From Cytophagales bacterium (lineage in GTDB: Bacteria > Bacteroidota > Bacteroidia > Cytophagales > Flammeovirgaceae): 64,000 nucleotides of DNA. Position 1 is the first letter of the stretch. Each line of letters opens with the position of its first letter. Both the position numbers and the translations under genes were made by a program. Under the pieces are notes generated by a model. That model was not told where the DNA came from. It was given only the letters and a program-made list of their open reading frames with translations, and did not search any database. Where the stretch lies: NCBI GenBank assembly GCA_025056215.1, contig JANWWC010000003.1:1-64000 (forward strand), written 5' to 3'. This document shows positions 17,996-26,301 of this stretch, piece after piece.

Positions 17996-20440
17996 ATGAT
18001 GTTTGCACCATCTACAGTTGTTGAAAGCTCAGAAAAAAATGGAAGTTTAGGGAAAGAAGAAGTTTTGCAAGACTATTATCTTGCTCATGTGAGCCGACAA
18101 GTGAGTTTGGTAGCGCGCAAGGAAGTTTTTATGGGAAAAGGGAAGTTTGCTATTTTAGGAGATGGAAAGGAACTCCCTCAACTTGCACTTGCCAAAGTTT
18201 TTAGAGCAGGCGATTTCAGAGCTGGTTACTACAGAGATCAAACCTGGATGTTAGCTACTCAGATGGCTACAGTATCGCAACTTTTTGCTCAGATTTATGC
18301 ACATGCTGATGAGCACCACGAGCCCTCTTCTGCGAGTCGTATGATGAATTCGCATTTTTCAACGCGTTTTTTGGATTCGAAAGGAGAATGGCTCAACTTA
18401 GCAGAACGCCCCAACTCTAGTGCTGATGTTTCGCCGACAGCTTGCCAAATGTCAAAGCTTGTGGGATTAGGGCTTGCCTCTAAGCTTTTTCGCGAACATC
18501 CAGAATTAGCGCGGCAATTTCCTCATCTTACCCGAAACGGACAAGAAATTGTTTTTGCTTCTATAGGCAATGGCTCTGTAGCAGAGGGAATTTTTTTTGA
18601 GTCATTAAATGCTTGTGGGGTGTTGCGTGTGCCTGTCATTGTCTCTATTTGGGACGACGACTACGGCATTTCTGTGCACAATCAAGACCAAGTAGCCAAA
18701 CAAGATATTACAGAACTCCTTGAAGGCTTTCGCTACAACGCAAAAGGAGAAGGATTTCAAATTTTTAAAGTAAAAGGTTGGGATTATCCAGAACTTATTC
18801 ACACCTATCAACAAGCAGAGCTTTGGTGTCGTTACAAAGGCATACCTGTCATTGTACATGTTTGTGAACTTACACAACCTCTCGGACACTCTACTTCTGG
18901 TTCCCATGAACGCTACAAGTCAGCAGAAAGATTAGCTTGGGAAGCCGAACACGATTGTATCAAAAAAATGAAAGAGTGGATACTTGCAGAAAAAATTGCT
19001 TCTGAAGCAGAACTTTTACAAATAGAACAAAGAGCCTATTCTTTTGTGCAAGAACAGCGAAATAATGCATGGAAAGCTTTTACTGACGATGTAATGTCAG
19101 ACCAACGGAAAGCCATTGAAATTCTCGAAATGCTCATTCAAAAAACAGAACACTATCAAGATTTAGCAGAATTGCGCGATGAGCTAAACTCTGTTATATT
19201 TCCAGGAAGGAGACATGCCGTAGCTGTCATGAAAAAAGCGGTTCGTCTGCTTCGCAATCAACCATCCTTTGTTAAAAAAGAACTCTACGAGTGGATAAAG
19301 AACGCTCATCAAGTTCATCACAACAAATACAATTCATTTTTATACAGTCAATCTTCTCAATCAGCTCTCAATGTCCCAGAAATCAAGCCTATTTATCACA
19401 AAGATAGCCCCATCGTAGATGGCAGACTGATTTTGAACGCTTGTTTTGATGCAGCTTTTCAACGCGAACCTCTGTTATTAGCTTTTGGAGAAGACGTCGG
19501 AAAAATTGGCGATGTAAACAAAGGCATGGAAGGTCTGCAAGCCAAATATGGAGAATGGAGAATCTCTGACACAGGAATTCGAGAAGCTACCATCATCGGC
19601 CAAGGACTCGGACTTGCTATGCGAGGCTTTCGCCCCATAGCAGAAATTCAATATCTCGACTATATTTTGTACGCTCTTCAAACTCTCAGCGACGATGTAG
19701 CCACCCTGCACTATAGAACCAAAGGAGGACAAAAAGCCCCTTTGATAGTAAGAACAAGAGGACATCGCCTTGAAGGAATGTGGCACGCTGGTTCACTCAT
19801 GAGTGGACTCATCGGTTTTTTGCAAGGAATGTATCTTTGCGTACCTCGCAACATGACCCAAGCAGCTGGTTTTTATAACACTCTTTTACGCGCAGATGAA
19901 CCTGCCATCGTAATTGAATGCTTAAATGGATATAGGCTTAAAGAGCGAATGCCCCAAAATATAGGAGATTTTACTGTTCCACTGGGTATACCAGAAATCT
20001 TAAGACGCGGCACTGATGTAACAGTGGTTACTTATGGTTCTATGTGCAGAATTGTTTTAGACGCCGTAGATGAACTTGCAAAATGCGATATTCATTGCGA
20101 AGTAATTGATGTTCAAACACTTATTCCGTTTGATAGATTCCATATTATTGCAGAATCCATCAAAAAAACCAATCGCGTAATATTTGCCGATGAAGATATT
20201 CCTGGCGGAGCCACTGCCTACATGATGCAAAAAGTGTTAGAAGAGCAAGATGCTTTTCGTTGGTTAGATTCAAAACCTTTGTGTATCACCGCTCAAGCAC
20301 ATCGACCTGCCTATGCTAGCGATGGCGACTATTTTTCAAAACCTAATCCCGAGTCCGTTTTTGAAGCCATTTACGACTTTATGCATGAAACAAATCCTAT
20401 CAAGTGGAAACCTTTATACGACTATTCTTCATTTCGTTAA
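17996..20440 (+). CDS. Long fused alpha-beta 2-oxoacid dehydrogenase E1-type thiamine-diphosphate enzyme
   Basis: From ATG 17996 (preferred over TTG 17972) the protein has 814 residues. The E1-alpha-like half (about 25-400) includes GDGKELPQLALAKVF, HFSTRF and a thiamine-diphosphate region IGNGSVAEG then IWDDDYGISV. The E1-beta-like half (about 460-814) has LLAFGEDVGKIGDVNKGMEG, the E-I-Q-Y-L-D segment and IFADEDIPGGATAYMMQKV. This is the roughly 800-residue E1 family widespread in Bacteroidota, presumed to decarboxylate a branched-chain or similar 2-oxoacid. The binding motif reads G191-N192-G193 where thiamine enzymes normally have GDG/GEG, and D220-D222 where NN is classical. No E2/E3 is adjacent; pdxA lies convergent 8 bases downstream. 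It is distinct from the 657-residue E1 at 3950-5923. Confidence 0.88.
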   Translation: MMFAPSTVVESSEKNGSLGKEEVLQDYYLAHVSRQVSLVARKEVFMGKGKFAILGDGKELPQLALAKVFRAGDFRAGYYRDQTWMLATQMATVSQLFAQIYAHADEHHEPSSASRMMNSHFSTRFLDSKGEWLNLAERPNSSADVSPTACQMSKLVGLGLASKLFREHPELARQFPHLTRNGQEIVFASIGNGSVAEGIFFESLNACGVLRVPVIVSIWDDDYGISVHNQDQVAKQDITELLEGFRYNAKGEGFQIFKVKGWDYPELIHTYQQAELWCRYKGIPVIVHVCELTQPLGHSTSGSHERYKSAERLAWEAEHDCIKKMKEWILAEKIASEAELLQIEQRAYSFVQEQRNNAWKAFTDDVMSDQRKAIEILEMLIQKTEHYQDLAELRDELNSVIFPGRRHAVAVMKKAVRLLRNQPSFVKKELYEWIKNAHQVHHNKYNSFLYSQSSQSALNVPEIKPIYHKDSPIVDGRLILNACFDAAFQREPLLLAFGEDVGKIGDVNKGMEGLQAKYGEWRISDTGIREATIIGQGLGLAMRGFRPIAEIQYLDYILYALQTLSDDVATLHYRTKGGQKAPLIVRTRGHRLEGMWHAGSLMSGLIGFLQGMYLCVPRNMTQAAGFYNTLLRADEPAIVIECLNGYRLKERMPQNIGDFTVPLGIPEILRRGTDVTVVTYGSMCRIVLDAVDELAKCDIHCEVIDVQTLIPFDRFHIIAESIKKTNRVIFADEDIPGGATAYMMQKVLEEQDAFRWLDSKPLCITAQAHRPAYASDGDYFSKPNPESVFEAIYDFMHETNPIKWKPLYDYSSFR

Positions 20441-20448
20441 AAGCTTGC

Positions 20449-21519
20449 TTATGCTTTCTCTTTGGTCAATTTTTTTTGAACGCGCAGCATGCGTTGAACT
20501 TTGTTTTTGCGATTGGCCACGATATCGAGAGCTAAAAAAATCGCTCGCCTCATAGAAGTTGCATCGGCTATTCCTTTTCCTGCAATATCATACGCTGTCC
20601 CATGGTCTGGCGAAGTACGCACAATAGGTAGACCTGCAGTAAAATTTACACCTGTTTCAAAAAAAAGTGTTTTAAAAGGAATAAGTCCTTGGTCATGATA
20701 GCAAGCTAATACAGCATCAAAATTCTTATATTGAAGTGTACCAAAAAAACTATCAGAAGAATAAGGTCCCATCACGATTAAGCCTGACTGGCGCAATTGT
20801 TCGAGAGTAGGTGCTATAATTTCCTTTTCTTCTTCTCCGAGCAATCCACTTTCACCTGCATGAGGGTTCAGCCCTAATACGGCAATTTTAGGCTTTTGAA
20901 TTCCGAAATCTTCTTGCAAGCTATTTTGCAAGATTTGAACTTTCTTGACGATGAGTTCAGGCGTAATCATTTCTGCCACTTTCCGAAGTGGAACATGAGC
21001 AGTGAGTAATCCGATACGAAGCGATTCGCTGCACATAAGCATTAGAGATTCTCTCCCATTGCCGAATTCATATTCGTAGTACTCTGTATGTCCCATAAAT
21101 GCAAAACCTGCTTTTTGAATATTAGATTTGTTGATGGGCGCCGTTACTACCGCGTCTAAGAAACCAGCTTTCAAATCTTCCGTAGAGCGTTGAAGTGCTA
21201 TCATTGCACATTGCCCTGCTTCTTCTGTAATATTGCCAGGTTCAATTTCGATATGTTCTGCCCAGCAATTAATAACATTAGGCTTTTTTTCATGTAAAAA
21301 ACTTTGAGAATTGTATTGATGATAAGAGAAATCCTCCAATCCGATGAGGCGTTTATAGCGCGTTAGAATTTTTCCAGAGCCATAAACAATCGGAGTACAT
21401 AGAGTATTCAAACGAGTATCTACTAAAACTTTTATGATAATCTCAGGACCAATTCCGTTAAAGTCGCCCATCGTAATACCTATTCTAGGCTTTGCTGGTT
21501 TTTGAGTTTGTTGCTCCAT
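20449..21519 (-). CDS. pdxA: 4-hydroxythreonine-4-phosphate dehydrogenase
   Basis: The 356-residue protein starts at ATG 21519. Family motifs are intact: GITMGDFNGIGPEIIIK at the N-terminus, TAPINKSNIQKAGFAFMGHT with a metal-ligand His, LGLNPHAGESGLLGEEE, CYHDQGLIPFKTL and the closing RTSPDHGTAYDIAGKG. It oxidises 4-phosphooxy-threonine with NAD to the precursor that PdxJ condenses into pyridoxine phosphate. The cytoplasmic enzyme is a metal-dependent dimer. It is a lone gene between convergent E1 and divergent rpsT, with no pdxJ nearby. The C-terminus is basic (KKLTKEKA) beyond the conserved core. Confidence 0.97.
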   Translation of the reverse strand: MEQQTQKPAKPRIGITMGDFNGIGPEIIIKVLVDTRLNTLCTPIVYGSGKILTRYKRLIGLEDFSYHQYNSQSFLHEKKPNVINCWAEHIEIEPGNITEEAGQCAMIALQRSTEDLKAGFLDAVVTAPINKSNIQKAGFAFMGHTEYYEYEFGNGRESLMLMCSESLRIGLLTAHVPLRKVAEMITPELIVKKVQILQNSLQEDFGIQKPKIAVLGLNPHAGESGLLGEEEKEIIAPTLEQLRQSGLIVMGPYSSDSFFGTLQYKNFDAVLACYHDQGLIPFKTLFFETGVNFTAGLPIVRTSPDHGTAYDIAGKGIADATSMRRAIFLALDIVANRKNKVQRMLRVQKKLTKEKA

Positions 21520-21647
21520 ATTTTCAAAAAAGATTATTGCAAAAGTAAGATATTTTTATGAAAACAATGTGAACTTCTTGATTCGTAGCGAGAAAACGCA
21601 TAAACTTGCATTCCGTTTTCGAATTTGAAGATAAATATACATTTACA

Positions 21648-21944
21648 ATGGCAGGAAAGAAAAAATCAGAAAAGGCGTTAAAGCATGAGCGTTCTATCAG
21701 GAAGCGTATCCGTGCTAATGAAGCAAAGCGTCTCCGAAATCGTTATCAACTAAAAACCGCGCGTACGTTTATTAAAAGACTCAGAAACACCACTGATAAA
21801 GCAGAAGCCGAAGCGCTCTATAAAGTAGTATCTTCTATGGTCGATAAATTGGCTAAGAAAAATATTATTCACTGGAAAAATGCCGCAAATAAAAAGTCTA
21901 AATTAGCGCGCTATGTGAACAAATTAGCAGCAGCCCAAGCGTAA
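21648..21944 (+). CDS. rpsT: 30S ribosomal protein S20
   Basis: From ATG 21648 the product is 98 residues and highly basic ([20 protein letters not shown]). It has the S20 signature [20 protein letters not shown] and the helical C-terminus [18 protein letters not shown]. An upstream TTG (21606) would add 14 residues not seen in the family. S20 binds the 5' and 3' minor domains of 16S rRNA early in assembly. The gene is monocistronic, ending in a strong hairpin at 21965-21994. In some bacteria S20 represses its own translation; no such element could be recognised here. Confidence 0.97.
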   Translation: MAGKKKSEKALKHERSIRKRIRANEAKRLRNRYQLKTARTFIKRLRNTTDKAEAEALYKVVSSMVDKLAKKNIIHWKNAANKKSKLARYVNKLAAAQA

Positions 21945-21964
21945 AAAATTTTTTACATAAATTG

Positions 21965-21994
21965 ATAGCGAGGCTGTTAAAACAGTCTCGCTAT
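21965..21994 (+). terminator. Rho-independent-type hairpin after rpsT
   Basis: The arms atagcgaggctgtt and aacagtctcgctat pair over 14 bases with one G-T wobble around a 2-base gap, followed by a weak T-rich stretch (gattttaatt). It sits 20 bases after the rpsT stop. Confidence 0.8.
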
Positions 21995-22026
21995 TGATTT
22001 TAATTGCAATCGAAATTTTTATTATC

Positions 22027-23040
22027 ATGGATCACGAAACAATAAAAGATATTCTTATTAAAATCGGTGCTGCCATATGCGATAAGGTATATTTCTCTCT
22101 TAAAACTCAAAGCGCTGAAGCGAGAAGCGCAGTTCATAAGGAAGGAGAAGATGATACAATTTATCAGATTGATAAAGATGTCGAAGACATTTTAGTTCCT
22201 CTCTTGGAAAAATACGCTTCCCAATTTGGAGGAATTGTATTGTTAGCAGAAGGAATCGGAGAGACTGCTTCAGGAATCCCACTGCCTCAAGGCATGACTC
22301 ATCAAACTTGTGCACTTCGTCTCATCGTAGATCCTATCGATGGAACGCGAAATATCATGTACGACAAGCGTTCTGCTTTCTTTTTGGCAGCAGTAGCTCC
22401 CAACAAAGGTGAAGAAACAAAACTTTCCGATGTAGAAGTAGCTGTTATGACAGAACTTTCTACCTCCAAAATGTATCAAAGCGATACGCTCTACGCTATA
22501 AAAGGAAGAGGAACAAAAGCATTTACTCGTAACTTACTTACAGGAGAAATTTTTCCTAAAGAAGTGACACCTTCTAAATCTAAGAGTATCTACGGAGGAT
22601 TTGCTTCTATTGCAAAGTTTTTTCCTCCCGGACGCGATATTTTAGCTAAAATGGAGGATGAACTTATTGCACGTATTATTCCTGATTATCCAGAGGGGAA
22701 AACCGTTGTTTTTGAAGACCAATATATTTCTACAGGAGGGCAACTTTACGAACTCTTGATGGGTCACGACCGTTTTATTGCTGATATCCGGGGGGTGCTT
22801 TTTGCCAAACTCAAACGAGAAGGAAAAAAAATAGGACATATCTGCCATCCTTACGATATTTGCACAGCACTTATTGCGAAAGAAGCAGGCGTTATTCTTA
22901 CAGATGTCTACGGAAAGGATTTCGATTGTAAACTCGATTTATTAAGCGATGTTAGTTGGGTTGGATACGCTAATAAATACATTCGAAGCGAAACAGAACC
23001 TCATTTTTTAGCGTTGTTACGTGAGAACCATCTGATATAA
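22027..23040 (+). CDS. Inositol monophosphatase / FBPase-like sugar phosphatase superfamily protein
   Basis: From ATG 22027 (a TTG at 21994 overlaps the terminator arm and is rejected) the product has 337 residues. The metal-binding signature VDPIDGTRNIMYD is present near residue 107. An upstream acidic residue sits in LLAEGIGE, and a second motif HPYDICTALIAKEAGVILTD corresponds to the family WDxAA...EAG block. In the family two to three metal ions hydrolyse a phosphate monoester such as inositol-1-phosphate or 3'-phosphoadenosine-phosphate. The protein is longer than typical SuhB (about 265), with an insert around 160-235, so the substrate is uncertain. It is followed after 1 base by a flavin reductase, clearly in one operon ended by the hairpin at 23697-23718. 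Confidence 0.85.
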   Translation: MDHETIKDILIKIGAAICDKVYFSLKTQSAEARSAVHKEGEDDTIYQIDKDVEDILVPLLEKYASQFGGIVLLAEGIGETASGIPLPQGMTHQTCALRLIVDPIDGTRNIMYDKRSAFFLAAVAPNKGEETKLSDVEVAVMTELSTSKMYQSDTLYAIKGRGTKAFTRNLLTGEIFPKEVTPSKSKSIYGGFASIAKFFPPGRDILAKMEDELIARIIPDYPEGKTVVFEDQYISTGGQLYELLMGHDRFIADIRGVLFAKLKREGKKIGHICHPYDICTALIAKEAGVILTDVYGKDFDCKLDLLSDVSWVGYANKYIRSETEPHFLALLRENHLI

Positions 23041-23041
23041 C

Positions 23042-23689
23042 ATGCTTAGAACTATCACAGCCCAAGAGATCGCTCAAATGGAAGATTTCTTTCGGAGAAC
23101 ATTTGTGAATTCCCTGACTGGATTTAAAAGTGTTTGTTTAGTAGGTACGCAAGATAAAGAAGGTAAAACCAATCTAGCCATTTTTTCACAAATCATTCAT
23201 ATAGGTGCAAATCCACCTTTGATTGGAATTTTAGTGCGCCCCGAAAAATCGCCTCGTCATACTCTATCAAATATAGAAGCTACGCGTTGTTTTACATTGA
23301 ACCATATTCGAGAGGAGTTTTATCAGCAAGCTCATCAAACAAGTGCTCGCTACCCTAAAGAAATATCTGAATTCGATGCTTGTGGATTTACTCCTGTTTA
23401 TTCTTCTCTGCTTCCGCATGCGCCTTATGTCCAAGAGTCTAATATTAGGATTGGACTAGAATTTGCCGAACGAATTAATATTCAACTCAATGACACAATT
23501 CTGATAATAGGAAAAATCATAGAAGTCATTTTTCCGAAAGAATGTTTATGGCACGATGGTTATTTAGATATTGAACAAGCAGGAACCATTACTTCGAGTG
23601 CGTTAGATAGCTACCATACTACCAAAAGACTGGCACGTCTGCAATACGCAAAACCTAATTTGCCTGTAAGAGAATTAAATCGATTATAA
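23042..23689 (+). CDS. Flavin reductase family (FMN-binding split-barrel) protein
   Basis: The 215-residue product from ATG 23042 matches the flavin-reductase-like domain: SLTGFKSVCLVGTQDKEGKTN, then IGANPPLIGILVRPEKSPRH, ATRCFTLNHI and LFEFAERINI-like LEFAERINIQLND. In the family FMN is bound and either reduced by NAD(P)H or used as a prosthetic group. Position 1 base after a phosphatase gene indicates co-transcription, but no biochemical link is obvious. No signal peptide, so cytoplasmic. Physiological substrate unknown. Confidence 0.88.
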   Translation: MLRTITAQEIAQMEDFFRRTFVNSLTGFKSVCLVGTQDKEGKTNLAIFSQIIHIGANPPLIGILVRPEKSPRHTLSNIEATRCFTLNHIREEFYQQAHQTSARYPKEISEFDACGFTPVYSSLLPHAPYVQESNIRIGLEFAERINIQLNDTILIIGKIIEVIFPKECLWHDGYLDIEQAGTITSSALDSYHTTKRLARLQYAKPNLPVRELNRL

Positions 23690-23696
23690 CACAAAA

Positions 23697-23723
23697 CCTT
23701 CTCTGTCTGAAGAGAAGGCTTTT
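23697..23723 (+). terminator. Rho-independent terminator after the flavin reductase gene
   Basis: Arms ccttctct and agagaagg pair over 8 bases with a 6-base loop, followed by ctttt and preceded by aaaa, 7 bases after the stop codon. Confidence 0.8.
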
Positions 23724-23915
23724 ATGAGCGTTTATTTGTTAGGTTTATAAAGTATGGAGATTGTTAAGTAAATGTATGAAAACAATGTATCTTTTACAAT
23801 TTTATTTAGACTTATTTAGAAATCTTAACAAAGTATAATCAAGAAAAGTGATAAGGAGCTTTCTTTTTTGAGATTTTGTAAAAATTTTTTAAGTTTATGC
23901 AAAAGCATTATCAAA

Positions 23916-24527
23916 ATGAAAACACAATACTTCTATTTTCTCGGGGTTGTGGGTGTAGTTCTGTTGATTATGATTTACGTGTTTGGAGGCACACAAGCTA
24001 ACGAGAATTACTTAAAAAAGGTATCAGAGTTTCGAGCTACCAAAGATCGGCACTTTAAAGAATCCGAAAACTCTCCCCTCGATAAAAAAGAACGAAAAAC
24101 ATTTCAAGGTCTAAAATACTACGAAATCAATCCTGCTTACAAACTAGAAGCAGATTTTATTCCATTCGATATCAAACAAACCATCGAAATTTCTACTTCT
24201 ACGGGTACTTCTAAGCGCTATCAAAAATTTGGATATGTTCGCTTTACCTTTATGAATATCCAGCACCAACTTCTTTTGCTTAAACCGTTAGAACGAGGCG
24301 CAAGTTCTATTTTCTTTTTGGCCTTTACAGATGAAACTTCAGGAAAAGAAACTTATGGCGGAGGGCGCTATCTGGATGTAGAAATCAAAAAAGGAAAAGC
24401 AATACTCGATTTTAATTTTGCTTACAATCCTTATTGTGCTTACAACAGCGCTTATGAATGTCCGATTCCTCCTAAAGAAAATCACCTGCCTATTCCTATT
24501 TTAGCAGGTGAAAAAAATTATAAATAA
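23916..24527 (+). CDS. DUF1684 domain protein with N-terminal membrane anchor
   Basis: From ATG 23916 the protein has 203 residues. A TTG start at 23868, preceded by aaggag, would add 16. A single transmembrane or signal segment (FYFLGVVGVVLLIMIYVFGG) comes first. The DUF1684 core follows: FRATKDRHFKESENSPL, then the family-diagnostic FLAFTDETSGKETYGGGRYL and LDFNFAYNPYCAYNSAYECP, IPPKENHLPIPILAGEK. The domain is widespread in Bacteroidota and Actinobacteria without a firm function. The conserved F-x-D and C residues hint at a binding site. It is monocistronic, between a terminator and a convergent lipoprotein gene. Confidence 0.9.
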   Translation: MKTQYFYFLGVVGVVLLIMIYVFGGTQANENYLKKVSEFRATKDRHFKESENSPLDKKERKTFQGLKYYEINPAYKLEADFIPFDIKQTIEISTSTGTSKRYQKFGYVRFTFMNIQHQLLLLKPLERGASSIFFLAFTDETSGKETYGGGRYLDVEIKKGKAILDFNFAYNPYCAYNSAYECPIPPKENHLPIPILAGEKNYK

Positions 24528-24562
24528 ACTTTTGTTTCTCTTTTACTCTCAAGAAAAAGAAT

Positions 24563-26272
24563 TTATTGCTGAGGAAAATCGTTGCCTCTAAAGAGGGTAA
24601 GTTCGTATCTTCTCAGGTTTAATTGATTTCCGTTTTTATCTTTCGCACGTGCATTCAAGAAGTCGATGAGCAAATTAGCAATTAATGCCTGTCCCTTTGG
24701 AGTAGGATGAATGCCATCCGACGAATAAAACCCCAATGGACTCATATCCATATACATGCGCCCATTTTCTACTGATGCACGAATCGGATCCACTGATTGA
24801 TTGAGACGATCAAATGACGTAGCTATATCTAACAAGGATAAACGGTTGTTGTACCTTTGGTTCAAGCGTTTTACGATGTCTGCAATTTGTTGGTTATATG
24901 CAAAAATAGCGCTTTTTACAGTAGCTACTTCGTCTTTATCCAAAATCAAACGATCTGGAATAGGCATAGGAGTCGGCACGCTAATATTTAACCCAGAAAT
25001 AAAAGTAGTTCTTGTAGTAGAAACTCTTCCCCAGCCCGCACGCTGAAGAGGTGTTACTTGTCCACAACTTACAATGTTGCCTTTTCCTAAAGAATCTAAA
25101 ACAGCGCCAATGCCTAATAAAGGAAGGTCTTGCCCTGGTATAATTTGACGAAAAGTAGTATGCACTGTAGTGGTCCCTGGCACGAACTTATCTACTTGCA
25201 TCATATAATAATTGGGTCGATTAGCAAAAAAATACACACTATCAGGCGCTCCAGGATTTGCTGCTTTATTCCCAAAAACATATCTGTAAATCTTGTTTAA
25301 GCTATCTGCTTCAATTGAAGTAAGTGTAAACGGTTGATATACTGGAGAAGTACGAGAAGCAAATTGGCGAAAATGTGCTGCTAATGTATTATCTGGCAAA
25401 TTAAAAACAACTCCCTTTGCTGATGTACGCGCTAAAAGGGTGTCTAGAGCTGCTTCAAACTGAACAGCAAAAGAAGAAGGAGAAGTAGGATATAAAAGCC
25501 CTCCTACGCCGAACGTTTCTCCACCGTTGAGTGCAAAACCCAATGCATCGTTATTGCCAAGCCAAAAAGTAAAGAAAGTAGGATTTCTCACAATAACATG
25601 ATTAAGAACAGAACCTGCATAAGTAAAAGTTGGAGAAGGAGCAAAACGAATATAGTAAGGATTCGCACCTGTCAGTACATTTTGAGCATTTCCATAATTA
25701 TTTTGCGAAAATTGAGAAATAGTAATACCTGGTATTCCAAAATTATTGATATTCAAAGGAGACGCATTATTCGCAAGTCCGATAAAAGGAATAAGAGGTT
25801 GCAATCCTGCAGGGCTTGTTAAAGAAGACAAAAGAACGCTTGTCTGAACAGTTTGGGAAGGCGTATATCCGTTGAGAGGGCAAGCAGGATTCAAGTCTTG
25901 ATACTGAAATCTACCTAATACTTGCAACTCAGTAGAAGAAGTTCGGAAAGCGATTCCTTTAGGCTTATCAGAAGGCAACCATGGACTTATAAACGACGAC
26001 GTAAGTCCTTTTTCTTTTAATCTTTCAGCTAACAAATTCGGATAGGCATTCATTTGGCCTTCTGGATATAATGCGCCATCCATAAAGCCAGCTGTCAGCG
26101 AGTTTCCAATAGCGATGTAGTTCTCAAAATTTACATTTCCTAAATCTTGAGCTGTAATATTCACAGGAGTTTGTTGAACAGGAGAAATATTCTTTTCATC
26201 GGGAAACCGATAAGAGCAATCTGTCAATAAAACTGATATTCCACAAATGATAAGGAAACTAAATTTTTTCAT
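24563..26272 (-). CDS. SGNH/GDSL-family hydrolase, probable outer-membrane lipoprotein
   Basis: From ATG 26272 (a TTG at 26278 is less likely) the product has 569 residues. The N-terminus MKKFSFLIICGISVLLTDC looks like a lipoprotein signal with C19, although Asp before the Cys is atypical. Block I is IAIGNSLTAGF (Ser58 as nucleophile), block III is FWLGNNDALGFALNGG and block V is SDGIHPTPKGQALIANLL with the Asp-His pair. Thus the serine-hydrolase residues are present; esters or acetylated glycans are the usual substrates. The protein is larger than single-domain GDSL enzymes because of inserts between blocks I and V. It follows the TonB-receptor gene by 29 bases, indicating an operon and a role with the imported ligand. 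Confidence 0.88.
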   Translation of the reverse strand: MKKFSFLIICGISVLLTDCSYRFPDEKNISPVQQTPVNITAQDLGNVNFENYIAIGNSLTAGFMDGALYPEGQMNAYPNLLAERLKEKGLTSSFISPWLPSDKPKGIAFRTSSTELQVLGRFQYQDLNPACPLNGYTPSQTVQTSVLLSSLTSPAGLQPLIPFIGLANNASPLNINNFGIPGITISQFSQNNYGNAQNVLTGANPYYIRFAPSPTFTYAGSVLNHVIVRNPTFFTFWLGNNDALGFALNGGETFGVGGLLYPTSPSSFAVQFEAALDTLLARTSAKGVVFNLPDNTLAAHFRQFASRTSPVYQPFTLTSIEADSLNKIYRYVFGNKAANPGAPDSVYFFANRPNYYMMQVDKFVPGTTTVHTTFRQIIPGQDLPLLGIGAVLDSLGKGNIVSCGQVTPLQRAGWGRVSTTRTTFISGLNISVPTPMPIPDRLILDKDEVATVKSAIFAYNQQIADIVKRLNQRYNNRLSLLDIATSFDRLNQSVDPIRASVENGRMYMDMSPLGFYSSDGIHPTPKGQALIANLLIDFLNARAKDKNGNQLNLRRYELTLFRGNDFPQQ

Positions 26273-26301
26273 GTTCAATATCTTTTAAAATTATCAACAA
26301 T

